Source: Ramlibacter sp. WS9 (GTDB lineage Bacteria > Pseudomonadota > Gammaproteobacteria > Burkholderiales > Burkholderiaceae_C). Taken from it: DNA of 64,000 nucleotides. This document shows positions 17,194-26,701 of this stretch, in pieces. The DNA lies in NCBI RefSeq assembly GCF_003797765.1, contig NZ_RKMB01000004.1:186001-250000 (forward strand), given 5' to 3'. Numbering within the stretch: the first letter of the stretch is position 1; each line of letters begins with the position of its first letter. The translations under genes and the position numbers were made by a program. The notes beneath the pieces were generated by a model, which did not search any database, was not told where the DNA came from, and saw only the letters and a program-made list of their open reading frames with translations.

Positions 17194-18117
17194 TCAAACC
17201 AGCAATGCCAGCGCCGCGTAGTCGCCGACCCGATCCGCCAACCCGGCTTCGACCAATTCGGTGCCCGCAGTCAACGCGGGGAATTTGCCCGCCACCTGCG
17301 CTTGCAGTCGCGGCAGCAGGTACGCGCGGTTGTGCCAGAACACGCTGCCGCCCAGGCTGATGCGCTGCAGGTCCAGCGTGGTCACCAGGTTGTAGAGCGC
17401 GCGGCCCATGACGCGGCACAACTCGTCGACAGTGGCTTCGGCCTGCCTGTCGCCGGATTGCGCGCGCTGCAGCAGCGCCGCCGCGTCAGCGCCAAAGCGC
17501 CGCGCGATGGAGTTGCCGGCGACCAGTCCTTCCACATCGCCGATATTGCCGCAGCCGCACAGCGCATCGTTGTTGTCGGACACGAACATGTGGCCCGCAT
17601 GGCCCGCGTTGCCGTTCTTGCCACGCAGGATGCGCCCGTCCACGCACAGGCCGACACCGATGCCGGTGCTCCAGGTCACGTAGGCGCAGTGGTCGAAGCC
17701 TTCCAGCGCGCCCCAGCGGCGTTCTGCCTCCAGCGCGGCGATGCAATCATTCTCCACCCGCACATGCGCAAAACGTTCGCGCAGCGGCCCCTCGAGCAGC
17801 GCCGTCTCCCAGGTGTTGGGCAAGCCGCGCGCCGGGCCGGCCATGCCGCCGCAGATGTTGGGCGCCGCGACTTCCACCAACCCGCCGCGAATGACGAACG
17901 GCCCGCACGAAGAAACGCCCGCCCGTTCCACCGATGCCGGCGCAACGCCCGCCTCGGCGCATGCTTCATCGACCATCCGCATGACCTGGTGGGCCAGCGC
18001 GTCGTTGTCGCCCGTCTTGGCGGTGGGTTCGCTGCGGCGGGCGATCAATTCGAGGCCGGCGCCGCTGTTCAGGCTCACGGCCACCTTGGTGCCGCCAATG
18101 TCGATGCAGGCTTTCAT
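17194..18117 (-). CDS. ROK family sugar kinase
   Basis: The 307-residue protein has the ROK ATPase fold: phosphate-binding CIDIGGTKVAVS at residues 3-14, catalytic Asp in VENDCIAA, GTGIGVGL-like STGIGVGLCVDG, and GHAGHMFVSD. The zinc motif reads CGCGNIGDVE, keeping two Cys while the usual third (GC before VE) is Asp. ROK kinases phosphorylate glucose, fructose, GlcNAc, ManNAc or similar sugars; which one applies cannot be told here. ATG at 18117 is preferred over the TTG at 18123. The DUF2905 gene lies just upstream. Confidence 0.87.
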   Translation of the reverse strand: MKACIDIGGTKVAVSLNSGAGLELIARRSEPTAKTGDNDALAHQVMRMVDEACAEAGVAPASVERAGVSSCGPFVIRGGLVEVAAPNICGGMAGPARGLPNTWETALLEGPLRERFAHVRVENDCIAALEAERRWGALEGFDHCAYVTWSTGIGVGLCVDGRILRGKNGNAGHAGHMFVSDNNDALCGCGNIGDVEGLVAGNSIARRFGADAAALLQRAQSGDRQAEATVDELCRVMGRALYNLVTTLDLQRISLGGSVFWHNRAYLLPRLQAQVAGKFPALTAGTELVEAGLADRVGDYAALALLV

Positions 18118-18130
18118 GCGCAAGACCCGG

Positions 18131-18325
18131 TCAGAAGAATTTGGAGATCAACGCCACCGCCAGGCTCAGCAGGATGGTGGTGGTGAGCGGGATGAACCAC
18201 TCGCGCCCGAAGGCCCGGAAGCGCAGGTCGCCGGGCAGCTTGCCGAAGCCCATGCGCTGCAGCAACGGGCTGAACCAGTTGATGAGCATCAGGGCGAGAA
18301 AGACGACGATGACCCAGCGAATCAT
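18131..18325 (-). CDS. DUF2905 family small membrane protein
   Basis: The 64-residue protein has two predicted membrane helices (residues about 3-20 and 45-62) joined by the conserved loop GKLPGDLRFRAFGREWFIPL, the DUF2905 signature. Its function is unknown. It sits 13 bp upstream of the ROK kinase gene and is probably co-transcribed with it. Confidence 0.85.
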   Translation of the reverse strand: MIRWVIVVFLALMLINWFSPLLQRMGFGKLPGDLRFRAFGREWFIPLTTTILLSLAVALISKFF

Positions 18326-18371
18326 CCCGCGAGTGTAGGAGGTTTGCCGGCCCGCGCGTTTCGTACCGCGG

Positions 18372-19538
18372 TCAATCCCGCACCGGTGTCCACTTCACAT
18401 CGCTGCCGGCCGACGCGATCGCCGCCTCGATGAAACGCACGCCGCGCGCGCCCTCTTCCACGGTGGGGTAGTCGGCATCCAGCGGATCGGCAGGGACGCC
18501 ATTCGCACGGGCGCGGATGGCGCCGGCCACGCCCAGGTAAACATTCGCAAAAGCCTCGATGAAGCCTTCCGGGTGCCCGGACGGCAGGCGGCTCGCGCGC
18601 TTAGCTGCTTCATGCAGCCAGGGAGAGCCGCGCGTCAGCAGGCGCGGCGGGCCGTCCTGCGGGCTGTGCAAGAGGCGGCTGGGCTGCTCCTGCCACCACT
18701 CGAGTGAACCCTGGGTGCCGGAGACGCGCAAGCGAAACCCGTTTTCCACGCCTGTGTTGATCTGCGACGCAACCAGCACCGCGCGCGCGCCGCCCGAAAG
18801 GCGCAGCAGCACGTTGGCATCGTCGTCGAGCGTGCGGCCGGGAACGAAAGCGCTCAGGTCGGCGCACAGCGCCTCCACCCGCAGCCCCGTCACAGTTGTC
18901 AGCAGGTTTTCCGCATGCGATCCGATGTCGCCGATGGCGCCCGCGCCGCCGCTTCGCGCCGGGTCCGCGCGCCACTGTGCCTGCTTGTTGCCTTCGGCCT
19001 CGAGCTTCGTCGCAAGCCATCCCTGGTTGTATTCGACCACCACCTTGCGGATGGTGCCGAGCTCGCCCGCGCGCACCATCTCCCGCGCTTGCCGCACCAT
19101 CGGGTAGCCGGTGTAGTTGTAGGTGACGCCGAACACGGTACCGCGCGCGCGCACCGCCCTCACCAGCGCGCCGGCCTGGGCGGCCGTGTGCACCAGCGGC
19201 TTGTCGCAGACCACGTGAAAGCCGGCGTCGACGAACGCCTTGGCCACGGGGTAATGCACGTCGTTGGGCGCGACGATGGAAACGAAGTCGATGCGGTCGC
19301 CCGGGTCTCGCTGCAGTTCGTCGGCCAGAAGTTCCTGCCAGGAGCCGTGATTGCGCTCATCGGGCAACAGCAGTTCGCGGCCCGACGCCTTGGCCTTGTC
19401 GGGCGTGGACGAGAGCGCGCCCGCCACCAGTTCCATCTGGCCATCGAGGGCCATGGCCTTGCGGTGCACGGTTCCGATGAAAGCGCCCTGGCCGCCGCCG
19501 ACCATGGCGTAGCGGAGTTTGCGTGCAGGCACTGTCAT
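18372..19538 (-). CDS. Gfo/Idh/MocA family oxidoreductase (module copy 1)
   Basis: The 388-residue NAD(P)-dependent sugar oxidoreductase has an N-terminal Rossmann domain ([11 protein letters not shown], residues 12-22) with VCDKPLVH, the family's EKP-type catalytic motif, near 115. A C-terminal alpha/beta substrate domain with [12 protein letters not shown] follows. It is last in the copy 1 operon and overlaps the isomerase gene by 4 bp (ATGA), so the two enzymes probably act in sequence, for example oxidising and then rearranging a sugar or keto-sugar. It is closely similar to the protein at 32046-33200. The substrate is unknown. Confidence 0.9.
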   Translation of the reverse strand: MTVPARKLRYAMVGGGQGAFIGTVHRKAMALDGQMELVAGALSSTPDKAKASGRELLLPDERNHGSWQELLADELQRDPGDRIDFVSIVAPNDVHYPVAKAFVDAGFHVVCDKPLVHTAAQAGALVRAVRARGTVFGVTYNYTGYPMVRQAREMVRAGELGTIRKVVVEYNQGWLATKLEAEGNKQAQWRADPARSGGAGAIGDIGSHAENLLTTVTGLRVEALCADLSAFVPGRTLDDDANVLLRLSGGARAVLVASQINTGVENGFRLRVSGTQGSLEWWQEQPSRLLHSPQDGPPRLLTRGSPWLHEAAKRASRLPSGHPEGFIEAFANVYLGVAGAIRARANGVPADPLDADYPTVEEGARGVRFIEAAIASAGSDVKWTPVRD

Positions 19539-20542
19539 GCGCGATCCTTGGCAAATGCGGCATCGAAAGCGCCGGCCGCGGGCTTGAAATCCAGCCGGCG
19601 GCAGAAGGCCGCGCTTTCGGTGGCGCCGTGGACGCGGTCCATGCGGCTGTCTTCCCACTCCACCGAGAGCGGGCCGGCATAGCCGATGTCGTTGAGCGCG
19701 ACGATGATGGATTCGAAGTCCACCATGCCGCGGCCGACGCTGCGGAAATCCCAGAAACGGCGCGCGTCGCCAAAACTCGTGTGGCCGCCGAAGACGCCCA
19801 CGGTGCCGTCGCCGCGGCCCCACCACACGTCCTTCATGTGCGCGTTGTGGATGCGGCCGGAAAAGGTGCGAAGGAACTTCACGTAGTCCACGCCCTGGTA
19901 GGCCAGGTGACTCGGGTCGAAGTTGAAGCCGAAGCGGCGGTGGCCATGCACGGCTTCGATCGCACGCTGCGCCGAGGCGATGTCGAAGGCGATTTCGGTC
20001 GGATGAACTTCGAGCGCGAAATTGATGTCGTTGCTGTCGAAGGTGTCGAGGATGGGGCCGAAGCGTTCGCCGAAATCGGCGAAGCCCGCGTCCCAGAATT
20101 CCTGGGTCGTCGGTGGGAAGGCGTAAGTCGCGTGCCAGATCGAAGAGCCGGTAAAGCCCGTCACGGTCTTGACGCCGAATTTCGCCGCGGCCTTCGCGGT
20201 GTCGGCGAGTTCGCGGGCGGCCCGGCGGCGCACGCCTTCCGGGTCGCCATCGCCCCACACGTGATCAGGCAGGATGGATTTGTGCCGTGCGTCGATGAGG
20301 TCGCACACCGCCTGGCCCACCAGGTGATTGCCGATGGCGAGCGAGGTGAGGCCATGCTCTTTCAGCAATGCCCACTTGTCCCGCACATAAGCGTCGCTCG
20401 CGAGCGCTTCCTGCACGTTGAAGTGGTCGCCCCAGCAAGCCAGCTCCAGGCCGTCATAGCCCATGCGCTTGGCAAGCGGCGCGAGTTCGGCAAGCGATAG
20501 GTCAGCCCACTGGCCGGTGAAGAGGGTGACGGGACGAGGCAT
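19535..20542 (-). CDS. Sugar phosphate isomerase/epimerase family TIM barrel (module copy 1)
   Basis: The 335-residue xylose-isomerase-like TIM barrel (AP endonuclease 2 superfamily) has metal-ligand candidates in [30 protein letters not shown] and SVEWED. ATG at 20542 follows a GGAG site. It overlaps the oxidoreductase gene by 4 bp. It is very close in sequence to the copy 2 protein at 33197-34222; the segment around [15 protein letters not shown] is identical. Members act as isomerases, epimerases or keto-sugar lyases, and the exact reaction is unknown. Confidence 0.88.
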   Translation of the reverse strand: MPRPVTLFTGQWADLSLAELAPLAKRMGYDGLELACWGDHFNVQEALASDAYVRDKWALLKEHGLTSLAIGNHLVGQAVCDLIDARHKSILPDHVWGDGDPEGVRRRAARELADTAKAAAKFGVKTVTGFTGSSIWHATYAFPPTTQEFWDAGFADFGERFGPILDTFDSNDINFALEVHPTEIAFDIASAQRAIEAVHGHRRFGFNFDPSHLAYQGVDYVKFLRTFSGRIHNAHMKDVWWGRGDGTVGVFGGHTSFGDARRFWDFRSVGRGMVDFESIIVALNDIGYAGPLSVEWEDSRMDRVHGATESAAFCRRLDFKPAAGAFDAAFAKDRA

Positions 20543-20656
20543 CGAAGACTCCTGCATTCAAACCGCTAGCGGCACCTGTCGCGCGGAATAACATGAAGCG
20601 CGACAACCTTTGCGGAGAGGATCCGGCTCCGCCGGTCCTCCTCGCACTGTTCAGAC

Positions 20657-20687
20657 CACTCGGAGATCGCGTAGCGATTTCCGAGTG
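20657..20687. promoter_or_regulatory. Stable hairpin between binding-protein and isomerase genes
   Basis: CACTCGGAGATCGC (20657-20670) and GCGATTTCCGAGTG (20674-20687) form a 14-bp stem with one G-T pair and a 3-nt loop, just past the stop of the binding-protein gene at 20693. A second imperfect hairpin lies at about 20616-20641. There is no T-run on the minus strand. In sugar ABC operons such hairpins often protect the upstream mRNA so that binding protein is made in excess. Confidence 0.55.
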
Positions 20688-20692
20688 AGGGT

Positions 20693-21661
20693 TTAGAACG
20701 GCGAATTAGGGAAGTAGAAGTCCTTCGCGTTCGCCTTCGTGATCAGCACCGACGGGATGATGTTGTTCGCAGGCAGCTTCTGGCCTTTCAGGCGCGCCTC
20801 GCCGGTCATCTTGATGGCGTCGTACATGAACTTGGGCGAGTATGAAACGTTGGCCTGGATCAGCGGGTCGCTGCCGTCCATCAGCGTCTTGATCGCGCCC
20901 TTGGCACCGGCCCCGCCGAACACCAGCTTGATGTCCTTGCGCTTGGCCTGCTCGATGGCCTTCAACACGCCCACGGCCATGTCGTCGTCGGCCGCCCAGA
21001 TAGCGTCGATCTCCTTGAAGCGCGTCAGGTAGTCCTGCGTCACCTTGAAGGCGTCGTCCCGGTTCCAGTTGCCGTGCTTGGCGTCCAGCAGCTTGATGTT
21101 GGGGTGGTTTTTCATCACGGCGTTGAAGGCGTCCATGCGCTCGTTGTCGAGCGTGGTCGGGATGCCGCGCAGCGCCACGATATTGCCCTTGCCGTTCAAA
21201 GCCTTGGCGATGTACTCGGCCGGAATCTTGCCGAAAGCGGTGTTGTCACCGGACACATACGCGTCCTGCGCGGTGGTATCGGTAAGGCCGCGGTCGACCA
21301 CCGTCACGTAGATGCCCTTGGCCTTCACGGCTGCGACCGGTTTGGTCAGTGCCGCCGACTCGAAGGGAAACACCACCAGCGACGTGATCTTGCTCACAGT
21401 CACCAGGTCCTGCAACTGATTGGCCTGCTCGGACGCATTGGCGGCCGTCTTCACGATCACCTGCATGCCGGGGTTGGCCTTCTCCAGGTCCTTCTTGGCC
21501 TCGTTGGCCCAATACACGGCGCCGGCCATGAAGCTGTGCGTCGCAGCGGGCATGGACACGCCCAGCACTTCCTTCTTGGCCTGCGCCCACGCCGGCGCCG
21601 CGGCCAGCACAGCTGCCAGTGCGGTGGCGCCCAGCGCCAGCCTGCGGTTCAACTTCGTCAT
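20693..21661 (-). CDS. Sugar ABC transporter substrate-binding protein (module copy 1)
   Basis: The 322-residue periplasmic binding protein (PBP1, ribose/xylose type) has a signal peptide of about 27 residues ending in AWAQ. The mature protein shows [38 protein letters not shown] and [11 protein letters not shown], the sugar-contacting lobes. It works with the permease and ATPase upstream. It is paralogous to the protein at 34260-35222 (shared [15 protein letters not shown]). The hairpin region downstream may favour its expression. The sugar is not determinable from sequence alone. Confidence 0.92.
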   Translation of the reverse strand: MTKLNRRLALGATALAAVLAAAPAWAQAKKEVLGVSMPAATHSFMAGAVYWANEAKKDLEKANPGMQVIVKTAANASEQANQLQDLVTVSKITSLVVFPFESAALTKPVAAVKAKGIYVTVVDRGLTDTTAQDAYVSGDNTAFGKIPAEYIAKALNGKGNIVALRGIPTTLDNERMDAFNAVMKNHPNIKLLDAKHGNWNRDDAFKVTQDYLTRFKEIDAIWAADDDMAVGVLKAIEQAKRKDIKLVFGGAGAKGAIKTLMDGSDPLIQANVSYSPKFMYDAIKMTGEARLKGQKLPANNIIPSVLITKANAKDFYFPNSPF

Positions 21662-21715
21662 GCTTGTCTCCTTGGGTTGATGGTGGCCGAACGGCCTGTT
21701 GCTACTGCCTGATCC

Positions 21716-22714
21716 TCATCGCCGCCCCCGCTGCAGGAAGGCGACGATGATGATGACGAACCCCTGCACCGCCGCGTTCAGGTACACGCTGATGATGCTG
21801 GTGAGGTTGAGGATGTTGCTGATGACCGAGAGCAGGATCGCGCCGACCACCGTGCCGGTGATGCTGCCCGCACCGCCCTTCAGCGCCGTACCGCCGACGA
21901 TCACGGCCGCAATCGCTTCCAGTTCCCACAGGAGGCCGGTGGTGGGCGATGCGGAACCGAGCCGTGGCACGTAGAGCAAGGTCGCGATGCCCACGCACAA
22001 CCCGAGCAGCATGTAGGTGATGATCTTCACGCGGTCCACGTCGACCGCGGCATAGCGGGCGACCTGCTCGTTGGAGCCGATGGCCTGAACGTAGCGGCCG
22101 TAGGCCGTGCGGTTCAGGATCAACCCGCCGGCCAGCGCAACGACGATGAACACCCACACCGGGTACGGCACGCCCGCGAGGCTTCCGTAGTAGACCGGGC
22201 TGTAGACATCGGAGAGCTTGTTGTCGAGTGTGATCGCGCCGCCGTTGGCAAAGTACGTGAGGTACGCGCGGAAGATGCCCAGCGTGCCCAGCGTCACGAT
22301 GAAGGGCTCGATCCGCCCCTTGGTGATCAACAGGCCATGCGCCATGCCGAAGCCCGCACCCAGCGCCAATGCCAGCACCATGCCCAGCACCACCACGAGC
22401 ACGGGCGAACCGATCAACCCACCGCCCCAGTTCATCACCAGGATCACGCAGCCCGCGATCAGCGCCGCCATCGAACCCACCGACAAATCGATGCCGCCCG
22501 AGATGATGACGAAGCACATGCCCACCGCGATGATGCCGATGAAGGCGGTGCGGGTCAGCACGTTCAACGCGTTATCGAGCGTGGCGAATTCGCCGTTGAG
22601 CATGGTTCCCGCCATGCACAGCAGCGCCAGGCCGAGCAGCGGGCCGAAGCCGTGCAGCCGCCCCCAGAGCGCGGCCGCGCGAGCGCCGGTGGTTTCAGCG
22701 TGTACCGGTGGCAT
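21716..22714 (-). CDS. Sugar ABC transporter permease, RbsC-like (module copy 1)
   Basis: The 332-residue integral membrane protein belongs to the BPD_transp_2 family, with about ten hydrophobic helices. The motifs [14 protein letters not shown] (residues about 70-83) and [18 protein letters not shown] are typical of RbsC/XylH. Its start lies 20 bp inside the ATPase gene, showing coupling. It forms the channel for the PBP1 protein encoded next. Confidence 0.93.
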   Translation of the reverse strand: MPPVHAETTGARAAALWGRLHGFGPLLGLALLCMAGTMLNGEFATLDNALNVLTRTAFIGIIAVGMCFVIISGGIDLSVGSMAALIAGCVILVMNWGGGLIGSPVLVVVLGMVLALALGAGFGMAHGLLITKGRIEPFIVTLGTLGIFRAYLTYFANGGAITLDNKLSDVYSPVYYGSLAGVPYPVWVFIVVALAGGLILNRTAYGRYVQAIGSNEQVARYAAVDVDRVKIITYMLLGLCVGIATLLYVPRLGSASPTTGLLWELEAIAAVIVGGTALKGGAGSITGTVVGAILLSVISNILNLTSIISVYLNAAVQGFVIIIVAFLQRGRR

Positions 22715-24176
22715 GGGCGATGAGCTCCTCTTCGGTCAATTGGTCTTCGGTCAGGCTGGCGGTGATGCGCCCCGCGCGCATCACGACGACGCGGTGGCAC
22801 AGGCCGATCAGTTCCACCAGCTCCGACGAGATCACCACGACGGCGAGCCCTTCGCGCGCCAGCCGCTGGATCAGGAAATAGATGTCGCGCTTGGCGCCCA
22901 CGTCGACGCCGCGCGTAGGCTCGTCGAGCACCACGACGCGTGGCTTCGGGTCGAGCACCTTGGCCAGCGCCAGCTTCTGCTGGTTGCCGCCCGACAGCGA
23001 AGACGCCCGCTGCCGCAAGTCGCCGGTGCGGATGCCGAAGGATTGCACCGCCTCCGCCAGCGCCGCATCTTCACGGGCGGGGTCGAGCCAGGGCTGCGCA
23101 TAGCGCCGCAGGTTCATCAGTGTCAGGTTCTCGCGCAGCCCGAAGTGGACGTGCAGGCCCTTGCCCTTGCGGTCTTCGCTGAGGTAAGTGATGCCGTGCC
23201 GCGCTGCGTCGCGCGGGCTGCGCAAATGCAGGCGCATGCCTTCGATTTCCACCTGGCCTTCGGCGGGGCGCAGGCCCAGCAGGCCCTCGAACAATTCGGT
23301 GCGGCCGGCGCCGACCAGTCCGGCAAAGCCCAGGATCTCGCCGCCGCGCACTTCGAAAGCGATGTCCTCGGCCCAGCCCGGAACACTCATGCCTTCCACG
23401 CGCAGCAGCGGCGGCGCCTGCGGCGCGGCTTCCTTGGGCGGGAACAGGTCCGACAGTTCGCGGCCCACCATCAAGTTGGCCATCTCGTGACGGGTCAACG
23501 ACGCGGTCGGCTGGCGGACGACGAAGCGTCCATCGCGCATCACGATCACCTCGTCGGTCACGCGCTCCACCTCGTCGAGCTTGTGCGAGATGTAGATCAA
23601 CGTCACGCCCTCTGACTTCAAGCGTGCCATCAGCTCGAACAGGCGGCTGGTTTCGCCGGGCGTCAGCGTGGCCGTCGGCTCGTCCATGATCAAGAGGCGC
23701 GCCTTGCGCACCAGCGCTTTCGCGATCTCGACCAACTGCTTTTCGGCGACGATCAGCTGGCGCACGCGCGTGCCGGGGCTTGACTGCAAGCCGACTTGCC
23801 GCAGCGCGTCGGCCGTCATGGCATCCATCGCCGCGTCGTCCAGCCGCCAGCCCTTCTTCACCTCGTGTCCAAGGAAGATGTTCTGGGCGATGGTCAGGTC
23901 TTCCGCCAGGTTGAACTCCTGGTGGATGAGGACGATGCCGCGGGCCTCGGCCTCGCGCGAGTTCTTGAAGCGCACGGGCTCGCCGTCGACCCGAACCTCG
24001 CCGCCATCGTGCTGCAGGTAGCCCGAGAGGATCTTCATCAACGTCGACTTGCCCGCGCCGTTCTCCCCCAGCAGGCCGTAGACGCGCCCCGGCTCGATGC
24101 TGAAGCTGACACCGTGCAGCACGCGCACGGTTCCGAAGTCCTTGACGACGCCATCGAATTCGACGGCGAGGCTCAT
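22695..24176 (-). CDS. Sugar ABC transporter ATP-binding protein, RbsA/XylG-like (module copy 1)
   Basis: The 493-residue protein is a tandem two-ATPase-domain subunit. Domain 1 has Walker [13 protein letters not shown] and [10 protein letters not shown]; domain 2 has the degenerate P-loop [12 protein letters not shown] and signature LSGGNQQK with [13 protein letters not shown]. This is the arrangement of monosaccharide importers. ATG at 24176 lies 58 bp after the ROK regulator stop, so regulator and transporter are probably in one transcript. Confidence 0.93.
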   Translation of the reverse strand: MSLAVEFDGVVKDFGTVRVLHGVSFSIEPGRVYGLLGENGAGKSTLMKILSGYLQHDGGEVRVDGEPVRFKNSREAEARGIVLIHQEFNLAEDLTIAQNIFLGHEVKKGWRLDDAAMDAMTADALRQVGLQSSPGTRVRQLIVAEKQLVEIAKALVRKARLLIMDEPTATLTPGETSRLFELMARLKSEGVTLIYISHKLDEVERVTDEVIVMRDGRFVVRQPTASLTRHEMANLMVGRELSDLFPPKEAAPQAPPLLRVEGMSVPGWAEDIAFEVRGGEILGFAGLVGAGRTELFEGLLGLRPAEGQVEIEGMRLHLRSPRDAARHGITYLSEDRKGKGLHVHFGLRENLTLMNLRRYAQPWLDPAREDAALAEAVQSFGIRTGDLRQRASSLSGGNQQKLALAKVLDPKPRVVVLDEPTRGVDVGAKRDIYFLIQRLAREGLAVVVISSELVELIGLCHRVVVMRAGRITASLTEDQLTEEELIAHATGTR

Positions 24177-24234
24177 CAGGTTACCTCCGCGCTATGCGCT
24201 GCGGTGCTATTCGCCTCGGGAGCGGCCCAGCGGC

Positions 24235-25437
24235 TCATGGCTTCGCCCCTTGCAGCCGCAGTGATTCCTGCATCGCCAAAGCGCCGGCGCCGATCAAGCC
24301 CCCGCGGCCACCGAGCGGCGTGTATTGAATCTCCAGATGGCGCGTTGAGAGCGCGAGCGAGCGGTGGTACACGCTCTGACGCACCGAGGCGAGAAACAGC
24401 GGGCCGATCTGAGTCACGCCGCCGCCGATGAACACGTGCGAGGGATTGAAAAAGTTGACGACGGCCGCCAGCATCTGCCCGATCAGGCTGCCCGCGTGCT
24501 GGATGATGGCGTTGGCCGTGGCGTCGCCGTTGCGGCTGGCCTGGCCCACGTCTTCGGCCGTGAGCTTGCCGTTTTGCGCCAGCAGTTCAGCCAGGGTCGC
24601 GCTCTCTCCGCTTTGCGCCGCTTCCATCGCCCTGCGCGAGATCGCCGGCGCCGCGGCCATCGCCTCGACGCAGCCGGTGTTGCCGCAATGGCAGCGCGGA
24701 CCGTTCTGGTCGACGCAGATGTGGCCGACGTCGCCGGCCGATCCGTTCGCGCCGCGATAGATCTCGCCATGGCAGACGATGCCGCAGCCGATGCCCGTGC
24801 CCACCTTGATCACCATGAAGTTCTGCAGCCCACGCTGCAGACGCCAGAGTTCGCCGAGCGCCATCAGGTTGACGTCGTTGTCCACGAACACCGGCGCGGT
24901 GAAGGCTTCCGCAAGGTAGTCGCGGATGGAGAAGCTGTCCCAATCCGGCATCAGCGGCGGGTTGACCAACTGCGCGGTTTCGAAGTCCACCGGCCCGGGC
25001 ACGCCCATGCCGATGCCGATCACCTGCTTGGGCGACATGCCGCATCCGACCAGCAGTTCGCGCGTCAGCTCGCGCACCCGCGCCAGCACGACGCCGGGCC
25101 CGACGCGCACGTCTGCATCTTCGGAGTGGCGAGCCAGCACACGCAGGTCGGGCGTCATCACCGCCACGTCGAGGCTGGTGGCGCCGAGGTCCACGCCGAT
25201 GACCACGCCCAGGCCTTGTGCGAGCTGCAGTGTTTCAGGACGGCGGCCGCCGGAAGATGGGCGCAGGCCGGTTTCGACCAACAGACCCTGTTCGATGAGG
25301 CCGGCGGCCAATGCGTTGACCTTGCTCTTGGAGCAGTCGAGGCGGTCGGCCAGCATGTGGCGCGAGCTGTCCGCCGACCAGAAAACGGTCTGCAGCAACT
25401 CCATTTCCGAGGCGGAAAGCTGGTCCCAGCGTGGCAC
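24235..25437 (-). CDS. ROK family transcriptional repressor (module copy 1)
   Basis: The 400-residue NagC/XylR-type protein has an N-terminal winged HTH (about residues 8-65, with MLADRLDCSKSKVNALAAGL) joined to a ROK sensor domain. The latter has GVDLGATSLDVAV, GTGIGCGIV, GDVGHICVD and the complete zinc motif CHCGNTGCVEA. It starts with GTG at 25437 behind a TTGGAG site. As first gene of the operon it probably represses its own promoter until a sugar binds. Four GAACTT-type hexamers lie at 25491-25578. Confidence 0.9.
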   Translation of the reverse strand: MPRWDQLSASEMELLQTVFWSADSSRHMLADRLDCSKSKVNALAAGLIEQGLLVETGLRPSSGGRRPETLQLAQGLGVVIGVDLGATSLDVAVMTPDLRVLARHSEDADVRVGPGVVLARVRELTRELLVGCGMSPKQVIGIGMGVPGPVDFETAQLVNPPLMPDWDSFSIRDYLAEAFTAPVFVDNDVNLMALGELWRLQRGLQNFMVIKVGTGIGCGIVCHGEIYRGANGSAGDVGHICVDQNGPRCHCGNTGCVEAMAAAPAISRRAMEAAQSGESATLAELLAQNGKLTAEDVGQASRNGDATANAIIQHAGSLIGQMLAAVVNFFNPSHVFIGGGVTQIGPLFLASVRQSVYHRSLALSTRHLEIQYTPLGGRGGLIGAGALAMQESLRLQGAKP

Positions 25438-25490
25438 GCGGTGTCTCCAATCCCAGCTTTGGCGCTGGTTCGGAACGGATGCTAGGACCA

Positions 25491-25578
25491 GAACTTCAGC
25501 TAGACAAGCGTGAACTTAGGATATTCTCCGGCCGAAGTTCGCGTGAGACTGGCGCAACGATCAATGAAACGGGAACTT
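25491..25578. promoter_or_regulatory. Repeated GAACTT hexamers, candidate ROK operator array
   Basis: GAACTT occurs at 25491-25496, 25512-25517 and 25573-25578, and in the opposite orientation (AAGTTC) at 25535-25540. The first two are 21 bp apart, two helical turns, on one face of DNA. They lie in the 151-bp region upstream of the ROK repressor gene, the expected site for autoregulation of the copy 1 operon. Binding is inferred. Confidence 0.4.
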
Positions 25579-25588
25579 AAAGCCTCAA

Positions 25589-26683
25589 TCACAGGCGATC
25601 CGTTCGATCGCCTTCGGCAAAGCCCACGGCGTTCCAGAAGGCGCCCTTGTGAAAGCCGATCACCTTGAACAGCTCGCCCATCTCGTGTTCGGCCAGCAGC
25701 CGCTGGGCGGCAATGCGTTCAGGCAATGCCGCATCCGCGAGCATCGGCACCAGCCCGCAATTGATGAGAAACCGCGCCTGGCTGGTGTAGCCGAGCGTTG
25801 GCAGGCCCGCCTCTTGCGCCGCCAGCGCGAGCCCGGTGAAGTTCACGTGCGCCGTGATGTCCTTCAAGCCGATCTCCGATAGCGGGTTCGTGTCCGCTTG
25901 ATGCCCGCGATGGCACATCACCGTGCCCATGTGGCGCTGAGGGTGGTAATACTCCGACTCGGCAAAGCCGTAGTCGATGAAGAACGCGGCACCCTGCTCC
26001 AGCCGGTCCGCCAGCGTGCGAATGAAAGCTTCCGCCTGCGGATGGATCTCGGTCAGGTAGTCGTGCGTGCGTTCGATCTCGACCGGCGGGCGCAGGTCGG
26101 TCGCGCGGTCCTGCCACGACAAGGTGTCACCTGCTGCCGCCACGCCGCGCTCGTGCCACGCGCCAGCGGTACGAACCAGCAGCTTCACCGGCATGGCGTC
26201 GAGCACTTCGTTGCCCACGATCACGCCGCGAATCGTTTCCGGCAGCTCCGCCACCCACTGGACCTTGCCCGCGAAACCGGCGAGCAGCTCGCGCTGGCGC
26301 TCGCGCAAGCTGCCCGACAAGTCGACGATGGTGTAGCGCCTGACCTGGTCGCCCAGCGCCTGCAGCAACTGCAGGGCGAGCGCGCCGGAACCCGCGCCGA
26401 ATTCCCACACCTCGTCGGTGCCGGTCGTGCGCAGCGCGTCGGCCACCTGCACCGAAAGCGCCTGGCCGAACAGCGGACTCATCTCGGGCGCAGTGACGAA
26501 GTCGCTGCCCGAAGAAGGCATCTGGCCGAACTTGCGGGTGTCGTTGGCGTAATAGCCCAGGCCCGGCGCATAGAGGGCCAGGGCCATGAACCGGTCGAAG
26601 GGAAGCCATCCGCCGGCGCGGCCGATGGCCGCTTCCACCAGCGCCTGCAGGGCCCTCGTTAAACTCTTTGCTTCTGTCGTCAC
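25589..26683 (-). CDS. SAM-dependent methyltransferase, MidA/NDUFAF7 (COG1565) family
   Basis: The 364-residue protein starts near GRAGGWLPFDRFMALALYAPGLGYYA, a COG1565 hallmark. It continues with GSDFVTAPEMSPLFG and the SAM-binding VWEFGAGSGALA (about residue 97-108), then VIVGNEVLDAMPV. The mitochondrial relative NDUFAF7 methylates an Arg of a complex I subunit; the bacterial substrate is less certain. The frame is open well upstream, but GTG at 26683 gives the family start and leaves an 18-bp gap to the divergent pteridine reductase gene at 26702. Confidence 0.88.
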   Translation of the reverse strand: MTTEAKSLTRALQALVEAAIGRAGGWLPFDRFMALALYAPGLGYYANDTRKFGQMPSSGSDFVTAPEMSPLFGQALSVQVADALRTTGTDEVWEFGAGSGALALQLLQALGDQVRRYTIVDLSGSLRERQRELLAGFAGKVQWVAELPETIRGVIVGNEVLDAMPVKLLVRTAGAWHERGVAAAGDTLSWQDRATDLRPPVEIERTHDYLTEIHPQAEAFIRTLADRLEQGAAFFIDYGFAESEYYHPQRHMGTVMCHRGHQADTNPLSEIGLKDITAHVNFTGLALAAQEAGLPTLGYTSQARFLINCGLVPMLADAALPERIAAQRLLAEHEMGELFKVIGFHKGAFWNAVGFAEGDRTDRL

Positions 26684-26701
26684 ATTGAGGATTGTCCCCG
26701 A

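Noticed and set aside
19553..20258. Upstream extension of the Gfo/Idh/MocA frame into the isomerase gene
   Set aside because: The extension is Arg-rich nonsense overlapping the isomerase; ATG at 19538 gives the conserved N-terminus and an ATGA overlap.
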